Positions 20,171 through 28,378 of a DNA stretch of 64,000 nt are shown here, one piece after another. Position 1 is the stretch's first letter. Every line of letters starts with the position of its first letter. The notes under the pieces are model-generated. The model had not been told where the DNA came from, ran no database searches, and saw nothing but the letters and a program-made list of their open reading frames with translations. The position numbers and the translations under genes were made by a program. The DNA is from Brucella rhizosphaerae (lineage in GTDB: Bacteria; Pseudomonadota; Alphaproteobacteria; Rhizobiales; Rhizobiaceae): positions 496,001 through 560,000 of the forward strand of contig NZ_NNRK01000034.1 in assembly GCF_002252475.1 (NCBI RefSeq). The letters run 5' to 3'.

Positions 20171-20818
20171 ATGGAACGCGAGACGGGCAAGATGAACAAG
20201 AGCATGAAGACCCGCACTTTGCGGATGGGATTTGCAGCTTTGGCGCTTGGCCTCGTTGTTGCGCCAGTCTCCGCTCTGGCTCAGGACAGCCAGCAGGTGC
20301 CATTTGGCAGCCTCAAGCTCTCCGGTGGCAAGGATCCGATCAAGATCGACGCTGACAAGCTCGAAATGCTCGACAAGGAAGGCAAGGCCATTTTCACTGG
20401 TAATGTCTCCGTGGTGCAGGGCGACGCGCTTTTGAAGTCCGGCAAGATGATCGTCTTTTATAACAAAGATTCGCAAGGCGAAGGCGGTCAGGCCGCTGGC
20501 GGTACCGCTGGCCTGAGCGGCTCCGGCATCGATCGTCTCGAAATTAGCGGCAAGGTTTACCTCAAGTCCGGCACACAGGTCGCAACCGGCGACACTGGAA
20601 ATTATGATGGCAAGAGCCAGATCATGGTCTTGCAGGGCCAGAAGGTTGTGCTGACAGACGGCGACAATGTTGCGACCGGTTGCAAGCTCACGGCCAATAT
20701 GAGCACTGGCAAGGCTTTCCTCGAAAGCTGCAAGGGCCAGAGCAAGGGCCGTGTATCCATCATCATGGCGCCGCAGGATCAACAGAAGCAGGGCGGTGCC
20801 GCGCCCAAATCGAATTAA
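20171..20818 (+). CDS. lptA: LPS transport periplasmic protein LptA (OstA-like)
   Basis: 215 aa. Signal peptide MKTRTLRMGFAALALGLVVAPVSALA with cleavage after Ala-Leu-Ala; the GGAG ribosome site favours the ATG at 20171, but ATG 20192 is possible. The mature part is an OstA/LptA domain: DPIKIDADKLEMLDKEGKAIFTGNVSVVQGDALLKSGKMIVFY, then a Gly-rich insert and VYLKSGTQVATGDTGNYDG. LptA filaments carry LPS across the periplasm. It ends 11 bases before lptB. A 254-base gap separates it from lptC, so it may have its own promoter. Confidence 0.93.
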   Translation: MERETGKMNKSMKTRTLRMGFAALALGLVVAPVSALAQDSQQVPFGSLKLSGGKDPIKIDADKLEMLDKEGKAIFTGNVSVVQGDALLKSGKMIVFYNKDSQGEGGQAAGGTAGLSGSGIDRLEISGKVYLKSGTQVATGDTGNYDGKSQIMVLQGQKVVLTDGDNVATGCKLTANMSTGKAFLESCKGQSKGRVSIIMAPQDQQKQGGAAPKSN

Positions 20819-20829
20819 CCGGAGCGCGC

Positions 20830-21669
20830 GTGGGATTGTTCTGGAACAAGAAAGCCGACGAGCATCAGGGCATGTCTGAAAATGCAGCCACTATTGAGGG
20901 TGCAGATGGCATGATGCCGTCACAGCCCGGTAAAACGACCCGTCTCAAAGGGACGCTGGTTGCCCGGGGCCTGTGCAAAAGCTATCGCGGACGGCAGGTC
21001 GTTAACGGCGTGTCGTTTGGCGTTCGCGCAGGTGAAGCCGTGGGCATTCTTGGTCCAAATGGTGCTGGTAAGACAACTTGCTTCTATATGGTGACAGGAC
21101 TTGTTCCAGCGGATGCAGGTACCATTGAAATCGATGGTTACGATGTAACGTCGATGCCGATGTACCGTCGTTCGCGTCTTGGTATCGGGTATCTCCCGCA
21201 GGAAGCATCGATCTTCCGCGGCCTTTCCGTTGAAAACAACATCAAGGCAGTGCTGGAAGTTGTCGAAAAAGACCGCAAGAAGCGTGCAACCGAGCTCGAT
21301 GCCTTGCTTGAAGAGTTTCACATCGCGCATCTGCGCAAGGCACCAGCCATCTCCCTTTCGGGCGGTGAACGTCGCCGTCTGGAAATTGCCCGTGCGCTGG
21401 CATCACGCCCGAATTTCATGCTGCTCGACGAACCGTTCGCCGGTGTGGACCCGATTGCGGTGTCTGACATTCAGCAGCTCGTGCGTCATCTGACCAGCCG
21501 TGGCATTGGCGTGCTTATTACCGACCACAATGTGCGTGAAACGCTCGGGCTGATTGACCGTGCCTATATCATTCATGCTGGTCAGGTTCTGACCCATGGT
21601 CGTCCTGCTGAAATCGTCGCTAATCCAGACGTTCGCAGACTTTATCTCGGCGACCAGTTTACGCTCTGA
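20830..21669 (+). CDS. lptB: LPS export ABC transporter ATP-binding protein LptB
   Basis: 279 aa with a GTG start five bases after CCGGAG. Walker A GPNGAGKTT near residue 75, signature LSGGERRRLEIARAL near 175, Walker B LLLDEPFAGVD near 197 and switch TDHN near 231. An extra N-terminal segment of about 45 residues precedes the ABC domain, as in Brucella homologues. LptB drives LPS extraction with LptF and LptG (not in the window). Coupled closely to lptA. Confidence 0.96.
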   Translation: MGLFWNKKADEHQGMSENAATIEGADGMMPSQPGKTTRLKGTLVARGLCKSYRGRQVVNGVSFGVRAGEAVGILGPNGAGKTTCFYMVTGLVPADAGTIEIDGYDVTSMPMYRRSRLGIGYLPQEASIFRGLSVENNIKAVLEVVEKDRKKRATELDALLEEFHIAHLRKAPAISLSGGERRRLEIARALASRPNFMLLDEPFAGVDPIAVSDIQQLVRHLTSRGIGVLITDHNVRETLGLIDRAYIIHAGQVLTHGRPAEIVANPDVRRLYLGDQFTL

Positions 21670-22081
21670 TCACAATCATCGCAAAAATTTAGAGTGCCTC
21701 CCGAAAACTGTGAAACGGTTTTCGGGTAAGTGCGCGCTGAAAAATGTGGGATCGTAATCTGTGCGCTCAGTGGCGATCTGTGCCTCTATGCGGGTGTTTG
21801 ATATTCTCGCAATTCCCCAAAGCGCGTCATTTCTGCGACTATTTTCCTCTTTTGTCAGAAAAACGCACATTCTGAATTGACAAGCAAGGTTCATACCAGT
21901 TTTCATAAACAGAACATAGCGGCTGGAACGATAGCCGCAAAAAGGCATTTTCTGGCTCACACACAAAGTAAGCCGGTTAAAAGCCATCATAAGCGGGAAC
22001 GTCGCCAAAATTAGACTGAGGGCACGGTTTATGTGCGCCTTGGCTGTTGGCAGGGGGTAAATCGGGGGAATTACGCAACGC
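21670..22081. other. Intergenic region between lptB and rpoN
   Basis: 412 bases without a supportable gene. It holds a family A palindromic repeat at 21691-21742 just past lptB, which could end the lptB transcript. The rest likely includes the rpoN promoter; no confident hexamers were found. Confidence 0.5.
21691..21742 (+). repeat. Interspersed palindromic repeat family A, copy 1
   Basis: Core hairpin CCGAAAAC / GGTTTTCGG (21700-21726) followed by GTAAGTGCGCG. The same core recurs at 42347-42400 and 51115-51165 and in weaker form at 23865-23909, 34736-34771 and 49917-49965. Similar 'CCGAAAAGTG...CGGTTTTCGG' units are widespread in Rhizobiales. Confidence 0.8.
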
Positions 22082-23611
22082 ATGGCCCTTTCGCCGAAGC
22101 TTGATTTTCGCCAGTCGCAATCGCTGGTGATGACGCCTCAACTGATGCAGTCGATCAAACTGCTACAGATGACGCACATCGAGCTGGACCAATTCATCGA
22201 TCTTGAAATTGAAAAGAATCCGCTGCTGGACAGAATAGAGGCAGCGAATGATGATTTTGCAGACGCTGAGCCCCAGCGCGAAGATGATGATGCGGGCGCG
22301 TCGGATGCATCTGCCGATGAAGACTGGTTCAAGACTGGCGCTGTCGATGATGCGCAAAACCTCTCTGCCACATTCGACAGCTCGCTTGAAAATATCTTTC
22401 CTGATGATCCCGGTCGCACTGATGATGCGCATGCCGACCTTGCTGCGCAATGGAGCACCTCCGCCGGCGAGACCTATAGCGCGGGCGGCAGCTACGACAT
22501 AGATCAGGTAACGGCAAGCCGTGTATCGCTGAGCGAACATGTCACTGAGCAAATAGCGCTGACGTTTTCCACACCGGCTGATCGTTTTATTGCAACGGCT
22601 TTGGCGGATGCGCTGGATGAAAGCGGTTATCTGCGTGCCGATGTGTCATTGCTTGCGCAGAATCTTGGCGTCGAAACCGTACATGTCGAACGCGTTCTGC
22701 ACGAAGTACAAAGCTTTGATCCGGCCGGACTTTTTGCGCGCGACCTGCGGGAATGCCTGGCGATTCAGCTTCGTCTCAAGGACCGGTTTGACCCTGCAAT
22801 GGAAGCGCTGATAGATAATCTCGATCTGCTTGCGCGCCGTGATTTTGCGACACTTAAAAAACTTTGCGGTGTTGATCAATCGGACATTCTCGACATGCTG
22901 ACCGAGATCAGGATGCTCGATCCCAAGCCTGGAACCCAGTTTGAAGTTTCTGTTGCAGATGTAATCATTCCAGATGTGCTGGTTGCAGCTACGCGCGATG
23001 GAACATGGGGAATTGAGCTTAATCCCGCAGCTCAGCCACGTCTTATTGTGAATAACGAATATTATGCGGAAGTGAACACTTCGATCAAAGGCGAGGAAAA
23101 GACGTTTTTGTCTGATTGCATGCAATCGGCCAATTGGCTGGTGCGTAGCCTGGATCAGCGGGCACGTACAATCCTGAAAGTGACACAGGAAATCGTGCGT
23201 CAGCAGGATGGATTTCTGCGTTACGGCGTAACGCATCTCAAGCCATTGAACCTGCGCACAGTTGCCGACGCTGTCGGTATGCATGAATCAACCATCAGTC
23301 GCGTGACAGCCAACAAGTTTATGGCAACGCCGCGTGGCGTATTTGAATTGCGCTATTTCTTCAACGCATCCATTGCCTCTTCCGAGGGTGGCGACGCCCA
23401 TTCATCTGAAAGTGTACGCCATCGTATCCGTCAGATGATTGATGCGGAAAAGCCGGACGATGTCTTGTCCGATGATGCAATCGTGGATGCTCTGAAGAAG
23501 GACGGTGTGGATATCGCGCGCAGAACAGTCGCAAAATATCGGGAATCGATGAATATTGCTTCTTCAGTCCAGCGCAGACGCGAGAAAAAAGCCAGATTAT
23601 CGGCAGGCTGA
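22082..23611 (+). CDS. rpoN: RNA polymerase sigma-54 factor
   Basis: 509 aa. N-terminal region I is Gln-rich (LDFRQSQSLVMTPQLMQSIKLLQMTHIELDQFI), contacting AAA+ activators; region II (about 45-135) is acidic and Asp-rich; the C-terminal half has the helix-turn-helix (NLRTVADAVGMHESTISRVTANK) and the RpoN box ARRTVAKYRES that reads the -24 promoter element. It directs nitrogen and other activator-dependent genes. Together with downstream hpf and ptsN it forms the conserved rpoN neighbourhood of proteobacteria. Confidence 0.97.
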   Translation: MALSPKLDFRQSQSLVMTPQLMQSIKLLQMTHIELDQFIDLEIEKNPLLDRIEAANDDFADAEPQREDDDAGASDASADEDWFKTGAVDDAQNLSATFDSSLENIFPDDPGRTDDAHADLAAQWSTSAGETYSAGGSYDIDQVTASRVSLSEHVTEQIALTFSTPADRFIATALADALDESGYLRADVSLLAQNLGVETVHVERVLHEVQSFDPAGLFARDLRECLAIQLRLKDRFDPAMEALIDNLDLLARRDFATLKKLCGVDQSDILDMLTEIRMLDPKPGTQFEVSVADVIIPDVLVAATRDGTWGIELNPAAQPRLIVNNEYYAEVNTSIKGEEKTFLSDCMQSANWLVRSLDQRARTILKVTQEIVRQQDGFLRYGVTHLKPLNLRTVADAVGMHESTISRVTANKFMATPRGVFELRYFFNASIASSEGGDAHSSESVRHRIRQMIDAEKPDDVLSDDAIVDALKKDGVDIARRTVAKYRESMNIASSVQRRREKKARLSAG

Positions 23612-24362
23612 ACGCGTATTTCTGCAACATGAAGTTGCGCGTTTGCTTATATATGCATGCGAAAACGACCGGATCGATACCGGTTTTTGAAACACTATTA
23701 CGCTATATCCACGAAATTCGATCTTATAGAGGGAATTGGCTGCACTGCATTGTCTGTTGCTGGAAGAAGGTGCAATTGACAATTGACGTTTCAGTCAATA
23801 GAAGCCCCGCTCGCATCACGGTCTGCACCCGTAAAGACCGGAATTACGGTGTCTGAAGATTTATAGCATCCCGAAAAGTATGAAATGGCTTTCATACAAG
23901 AGATGCGGAGAAACGAACAATTGGAGCGCTGACTGGATTCAATCGGATCGAAAGCGCTTCAGAGCATTCCCAGCAAAAGTGCCAAGCGGTTTTGTGCGGG
24001 GTAATGCGCGAGAACAAACAGATAGCGCGGTTTCAGCGATTCAGTATCAACGGAAACCGCTCTGAACGAAAGGCAAGGTAATATTTCGGGAAACGCTTCT
24101 GCGTCTCCGGCGTTACATAAAAGAACGAAGTGCAGCGATCATCTCAGGCATGTGTCTTAAAGGCATGTGAAGGGGAAATTACTCGAATAGTCGCGATAAA
24201 GAGCGCATTCTGGACAGTGTTTAGTCATCTGATCTGAACGCGGGAAGCGGGGCTGGAAATTAGCACAGGACGAAAAGCAGAATTGATGCTGGTTCGCTTT
24301 GCGCTTCGCTCACCTTGTGATTAGACTACGTCCTGTTGTGTAACGCAAATGAGGTGTACCAA
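23612..24362. other. Long intergenic region between rpoN and hpf
   Basis: 751 bases without a supportable gene. A mosaic of repeats occupies 23865-24066 (families A, F and B in a row). The remaining stretches show no coding pattern. The segment 24070-24362 probably carries the hpf promoter. An sRNA cannot be excluded by reading alone. Confidence 0.5.
23865..24066 (+). repeat. Mosaic of three repeat units (A-F-B)
   Basis: In order: a diverged family A unit (ATCCCGAAAAGTATGAAATG, to 23909); a family F unit with GGATTCAATCGGATCGAAAGCG (about 23922-23962), shared with 49976-50021; and a family B unit from AGCATTCCCAGCAAAAGTGC to ACCGCTCTGA (23963-24064). The composite build is like the rhizobial intergenic mosaic elements (RIME). 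Confidence 0.75.
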
Positions 24363-24956
24363 ATGACTCTGCGTGTATCTGGAAAGCATATGGACGTCGG
24401 CGAAGCTTTCACGGCCCGGATTATTGATCGGGTTAATGAAGCGGTCGGCAAATATTTTGATCATGGCTTTTCCGGGCAGGTAACGGTCACCAAGTCCGGA
24501 TCGCGATTTAGCGCGGATTGTACCTTACATCTTGATAGCGGTGCTACCTTGCAGAGCACCGGAGATGCACAGGACCCGCAACTGGCGTTCGATGCGGCTG
24601 CGGACAAGATTGAAACACGGCTGCGTCGTTACAAGCGCCGTCTGAAATCACGTCCAGCGACTGCACCAAATGCGATCTATGATGATGTGGCATATCGTGT
24701 TATGGCACCGCTGCCGGAAGAAGAGGAGGACCTTCCGGTTGATTACGCACCGACTATCGTTGCGGAATCGTCTGTCGCCCTTCGCACTCTTTCGGTCGCG
24801 TCGGCGGTTGTGGAACTTGACCTGATCGAAAATCCGGTTCTGGTCTTCCGCAATGCGGGCAATGATGAAGTAAATATCGTCTACCGTCGTGCGGACGGCA
24901 ATATTGGCTGGGTGGACCCATCGACGGTTACCCGCCAGGCCACTCCCCGCGCTTGA
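24363..24956 (+). CDS. hpf: Ribosome hibernation promoting factor (long form)
   Basis: 197 aa from the ATG at 24363, which has AGGTG seven bases upstream; an earlier TTG/GTG-type start was rejected. N-terminal S30AE domain (MTLRVSGKHMDVGEAFTARIIDRVNEAVGKYF) that blocks the decoding site, and the C-terminal dimerisation domain (NDEVNIVYRRADGNIGWVDP) found only in long HPF, which pairs 70S ribosomes into 100S dimers in stationary phase. Its place between rpoN and ptsN is conserved. Confidence 0.95.
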   Translation: MTLRVSGKHMDVGEAFTARIIDRVNEAVGKYFDHGFSGQVTVTKSGSRFSADCTLHLDSGATLQSTGDAQDPQLAFDAAADKIETRLRRYKRRLKSRPATAPNAIYDDVAYRVMAPLPEEEEDLPVDYAPTIVAESSVALRTLSVASAVVELDLIENPVLVFRNAGNDEVNIVYRRADGNIGWVDPSTVTRQATPRA

Positions 24957-25045
24957 CGGCAAACCTGAAGCGCACGCAGTTTTCGCTGTCGTGCGCTTCC
25001 CTAAACCGGGCCTTCGATGGCCTGATTGAAGAAGGAACGGAGAGA

Positions 25046-25510
25046 ATGGATCTTAGTGATCTGATTCAGCCAGGGGCGATTATCCCTGCGCTGAAAGCCA
25101 GCTCCAAAAAGCAGCTTTTGCAGATATTGTCTGAGAAGGCTGCGGAACTGACCGGTCTCCCTGAGCGTGAAGTTTTCGAAACAATTCTCCAGCGTGAACG
25201 CCTCGGTTCCACCGGGGTTGGCAATGGCGTAGCCATTCCGCACGGCAAGCTGGCAAGCATTGATAAGATTGCAGGAATTTTTGCGCGCCTTGAAACTCCA
25301 GTGGATTTTGAAGCACTGGACGATCAGCCCGTCGATCTCGTCTTCCTGCTTCTGGCGCCGGAAAATGCTGGCGCAGATCACTTGAAAGCCCTGTCACGCA
25401 TCGCCCGCATGCTGCGCGATGCCGATACAGTAGCAAAGCTGCGCGGAACGCATGACGCGCAGGCACTTTATTCATTCCTGACATCACAGCCAGCGTCCAA
25501 CGCTGCCTGA
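25046..25510 (+). CDS. ptsN: PTS IIA-like nitrogen regulatory protein PtsN (EIIA-Ntr)
   Basis: 154 aa from the ATG at 25046, with GGAGAGA directly upstream; this is the usual family length, while the longer open frame from 24953 overlaps hpf. The phospho-accepting His66 is in GNGVAIPHGKLASID. PtsN is the end of the nitrogen phosphotransferase chain (PtsP-NPr-PtsN) and in alphaproteobacteria modulates potassium, carbon and (p)ppGpp signalling. The gene ends at a strong terminator. Confidence 0.95.
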   Translation: MDLSDLIQPGAIIPALKASSKKQLLQILSEKAAELTGLPEREVFETILQRERLGSTGVGNGVAIPHGKLASIDKIAGIFARLETPVDFEALDDQPVDLVFLLLAPENAGADHLKALSRIARMLRDADTVAKLRGTHDAQALYSFLTSQPASNAA

Positions 25511-25532
25511 GTTCAAATGGTGTCTCGTAAAC

Positions 25533-25563
25533 AAACCGCCGTTCTTCCTGAACGGCGGTTTTT
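25533..25563 (+). terminator. Terminator after ptsN
   Basis: Stem AAACCGCCGTTC / GAACGGCGGTTT with a TTCCT loop and a T-run; closes the rpoN-hpf-ptsN block. Confidence 0.9.
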
Positions 25564-25681
25564 GTTTGTCGTGATATCGTTGCGGGTCAGGATTTTGTCC
25601 CTCATTCTGTCGATTTCCAAGAAGATACGATGGCGATAAGCCTCTGACATTCAAGGTCGTGAATTCGATGAGAGGTATTTT

Positions 25682-25921
25682 GTGATTTTTCCCAGAACAA
25701 TAGCAGTTGCAGCAATTTCACTGTTCCTGATTTCCGGTTCAGCCTTTGCTGGAGCGGCGCCAACAAATATGTCGCGCATAGTAAAGTCAGCGACTTCTGA
25801 TCAGTGCAGACAAGTAGCCGAGATCCTTTGCCGGAATTACAAGAAAAAGAGCGAAAAATGGTATCAATGGTGCCTGCGCGAACAATACGGCAATTGCATG
25901 CACCAGAACCCGCCAAGATGA
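25682..25921 (+). CDS. Small secreted protein with four cysteines, unrecognised
   Basis: 79 aa, GTG start with GAGAGGT five bases upstream. A clear signal peptide (residues 1-23: IFPRTIAVAAISLFLISGSA then Phe-Ala-Gly) leaves a mature peptide of about 55 residues with four cysteines: one in DQCRQVAEILC (two), one in WYQWC and one in GNCMHQ. The spacing suggests two disulfides of a small helical hairpin in the periplasm or outside the cell. I do not recognise a family. It stands alone between ptsN and the convergent DUF1150 gene. Confidence 0.7.
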   Translation: MIFPRTIAVAAISLFLISGSAFAGAAPTNMSRIVKSATSDQCRQVAEILCRNYKKKSEKWYQWCLREQYGNCMHQNPPR

Positions 25922-25985
25922 TCGTTTGAAGCAGGATCGCAATACCGGCCCACATTGTGTTGTGGGCCGGTATCGTCTGAACGAC

Positions 25986-26234
25986 TTAGTGCAGCATGAC
26001 AGTGCGCAGTTCGTGTTCATGTGCGCCCTGCAATGCAGTGGCGCGGACGTCTGAAAGCACAATCGGCTCGCCGCTTGCGCCAAACAGCGCCCAGAGATCA
26101 AGGCCTGGCGCAATTGGGGGGAGGGCAGGGAAGGTGCGGGTAAGATCATCAGAACGAATCTTGCGCACGTAAGCCACTTCACCTTCACCCAGATGAGCGA
26201 ATTCATGTTCGGTGAGAATGTGTCTGTTCATCAT
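25986..26234 (-). CDS. DUF1150 family protein
   Basis: 82 aa from the ATG at 26234 (GGAGG five bases upstream; an adjacent ATG at 26231 is also possible). The sequence EFAHLGEGEVAYVRKI and PGLDLWALFGASGEPIVLSD matches the alphaproteobacterial DUF1150 family, which is usually found just downstream of an Hsp20 gene, as here (100 bases). No catalytic motif is visible. The pairing suggests it is heat-induced with Hsp20; its biochemical role is unknown. Confidence 0.88.
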   Translation of the reverse strand: MMNRHILTEHEFAHLGEGEVAYVRKIRSDDLTRTFPALPPIAPGLDLWALFGASGEPIVLSDVRATALQGAHEHELRTVMLH

Positions 26235-26334
26235 CGTAGCCTCCATTCTAGCGGCATATCATTTGCGATCATGGCGCTTAAGAGCTTAATAATTCACTAT
26301 AGCGGCTTTAGCCTGAACCCAGCCTGAACCGGTT

Positions 26335-26757
26335 TCATTCTTTCACTGCTATATTTATACGTTTGATTAGGCGTTCTGGTTCAGGTCGATCGAGATCAAT
26401 AGCAAGCAAGCCATTTTTCAGTTCGCAACCCACCACCCGCATGCCATCGGCCAGAACGAAGACGCGTTGAAACTGACGGGCCGCGATGCCACGGTGCAGA
26501 AACTCGCGTTCGGTATCGTCTGTCTGGCGTCCTCGGATGACAAGCTGATTGTCTTCCGTCATGACTTCAAGATCGTCGCTGGCAAATCCTGCAACAGCCA
26601 GCGTAATACGCAGGCGTTCAGAACCGGTCTCGCCGCGCAGACGCTCGATATTATAAGGCGGGTATCCATCGCCGGATTTGGCAATCCGTTCCAGCGTCTT
26701 TTCCATTGTATCGAATCCGAGCAATAGCGGGCTCGAAAACGGTGTCATTCTTGTCAT
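26335..26757 (-). CDS. Small heat shock protein, Hsp20 family (IbpA-like)
   Basis: 140 aa from the ATG at 26757, preceded by AAGGA. The alpha-crystallin domain runs from about residue 35 (YNIERL, then LRITLAVAGFASDDLEVMTEDNQLVIRGR) to LKNGLLAIDLDRPEP near the end, the conserved G-x-L motif with the C-terminal tail that caps oligomers. Holdase chaperone that binds unfolding proteins. A match to an RpoH promoter lies about 67 bases upstream, and DUF1150 follows, likely on the same mRNA. Confidence 0.94.
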   Translation of the reverse strand: MTRMTPFSSPLLLGFDTMEKTLERIAKSGDGYPPYNIERLRGETGSERLRITLAVAGFASDDLEVMTEDNQLVIRGRQTDDTEREFLHRGIAARQFQRVFVLADGMRVVGCELKNGLLAIDLDRPEPERLIKRINIAVKE

Positions 26758-26823
26758 TGCATCAGTCCTTATCGAAGCGACCGTCATGGAAAGCACCCTT
26801 TCGGCGTGTCTTTCACTTAACTG

Positions 26824-26852
26824 ATATGGCTTGTGAAAAGCGCGACTTCAAG
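26824..26852 (-). promoter_or_regulatory. RpoH (sigma-32) heat-shock promoter of the hsp20-DUF1150 pair
   Basis: On the minus strand: CTTGAA (26852-26847), a 17-base spacer, then CCATAT (26829-26824). This fits the RpoH consensus (CTTGAA ... CCATNT type) and stands 67 bases before the hsp20 start, a sensible distance for a 5' leader. Confidence 0.75.
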
Positions 26853-27054
26853 GGCCGAAATCGGATTCATGTCGTTGCATGCTAAAACTGATGTCCCGTG
26901 GACAAAAGCCGTAAACATATGTGGAAAATTTGGCGTGTCGTGAGCGTTGAAACGAAATGCGGTCACTCGTTTCATAAACTTGCCAGTGGTCCTTTTAATT
27001 CCGACATTTGTCCAACGCCTGTGGCCGAGGGATGCAAATATCGGAATCAAACCA

Positions 27055-27552
27055 CTAGCGACGCGCTTCGCTCAGCGCATTGCCAAAGGCTGCAGCAAAA
27101 TTTTCGCGATCATCGGGATTGAGAAAGCCACCAACCAGAACGCTGTTTTCACGGCTTTCCACGCGCATCGTTGTGATGCCGATATCCGGCTTTCTGGCAA
27201 CATTGAACCTGGTCCAGAAAGGGTTGAACAGATGGGTTGTGATTTTACCGGAGGCTTCATATTTGCGAATTTGTAGTGCCGAGCGGGAAACGGATATCTC
27301 TTCGCGCGCCCGCGCCGCCCGGTAATTCCATCGGAAAGCCAGGTAGACAAGCAGCACATCGAGGCCAAAAAAGCCAAAAATGGGCCATGCGCCGATCGAC
27401 AGGAACAGGATGCCGACAAAAAGCCAGCAGCTGATCAAGGCGCCCATGAGAATGTAAAAGCCGTTCCGTCCGAGCGAACGATAAGGCGTTAGCAAGGCTT
27501 CAAATATCGGGGTATCAAACCGGTCTGGGGTGGCGCCATCCGGATGGTGCAT
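27055..27552 (-). CDS. DUF2244 family membrane protein
   Basis: 165 aa from the ATG at 27552, chosen for GGAGGG eight bases upstream; a longer frame to 27609 would run into the nth leader. Two adjacent membrane helices (GFYILMGALISCWLFVGILFLSIGAWPIFGFFGLDVLLVYLAF) are followed by WNYRAARAREEISVS and a soluble C-terminal domain with FNPFWTRFNV, the DUF2244 pattern. The function is unknown; the family is widespread in alphaproteobacteria and is often, as here, divergent from nth. Confidence 0.88.
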   Translation of the reverse strand: MHHPDGATPDRFDTPIFEALLTPYRSLGRNGFYILMGALISCWLFVGILFLSIGAWPIFGFFGLDVLLVYLAFRWNYRAARAREEISVSRSALQIRKYEASGKITTHLFNPFWTRFNVARKPDIGITTMRVESRENSVLVGGFLNPDDRENFAAAFGNALSEARR

Positions 27553-27622
27553 GCAAAATTCCCTCCGGGCTGCGTCAAGCTGTGAACTGTTTTCCGAAGA
27601 TGAGGGCAATTATAGAGAGAAA

Positions 27623-28378
27623 ATGGAAAACGACAAAATCAAATCGCCCGTGAACGTTCCTGTTGCGACACCTGCCCGTCGTCCGCGCCGGGTGCCTGGC
27701 ACACTTTATACGGCTGATGAGATCCACGAGATTTTTCGCCGTTTTTCCGTTTTGCGCCCGGAGCCCAAAGGCGAGCTTGAGCATGTGAACGCATTTACAC
27801 TGCTGGTGGCTGTCGTTTTGTCAGCACAGGCAACAGATGCGGGTGTGAACAAGGCAACGCGCGGGCTGTTTGCGATTGCCGATACGCCGCAAAAGATGCT
27901 GACACTGGGTGAGGAAACTGTCGGCAATTATATCCGCACCATTGGTCTTTGGCGCAATAAAGCCAAGAACGTCATTCTTCTGTCGGAAGCGCTTATTCGT
28001 GATCATAACGGCGAAGTTCCGAATGATCGCAACGAGCTGATAAAATTGCCGGGCGTCGGGCGCAAGACTGCCAATGTGGTGCTTAGCATGGCTTTCGGTC
28101 ATTCGACGATGGCAGTGGATACCCACGTGCTGCGCATTGGCAATCGCATTGGTCTGGCGCAAGGCAAGACACCTGATGCGGTGGAAGATATTCTCATGCG
28201 GGTTATTCCGACTGAATATTTGTTCCATGCACATCACTGGCTGATCCTTCACGGGCGCTATACCTGCAAGGCCCGCAAGCCGGAATGCGAGAAATGCGTG
28301 ATTGCGGATATCTGCAAATTCCCCGGCAAGACTTGCGATGTGCCTGCGGCGCTCATTCCGTTACCGCCGCAGTTTTAA
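27623..28378 (+). CDS. nth: Endonuclease III
   Basis: 251 aa from the ATG at 27623 (AGAGAG upstream). The helix-hairpin-helix LPGVGRKTANVVLSMAFG and the catalytic Asp in MAVDTHVLRI are present, with the 4Fe-4S cysteines near the C-terminus (CKARKPECEKCVIADICKF). It removes oxidised pyrimidines from DNA and nicks abasic sites. The N-terminal extension of about 35 residues is basic and Pro-rich. Its 3' end overlaps the convergent CysZ-like gene by 18 bases. Confidence 0.97.
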   Translation: MENDKIKSPVNVPVATPARRPRRVPGTLYTADEIHEIFRRFSVLRPEPKGELEHVNAFTLLVAVVLSAQATDAGVNKATRGLFAIADTPQKMLTLGEETVGNYIRTIGLWRNKAKNVILLSEALIRDHNGEVPNDRNELIKLPGVGRKTANVVLSMAFGHSTMAVDTHVLRIGNRIGLAQGKTPDAVEDILMRVIPTEYLFHAHHWLILHGRYTCKARKPECEKCVIADICKFPGKTCDVPAALIPLPPQF

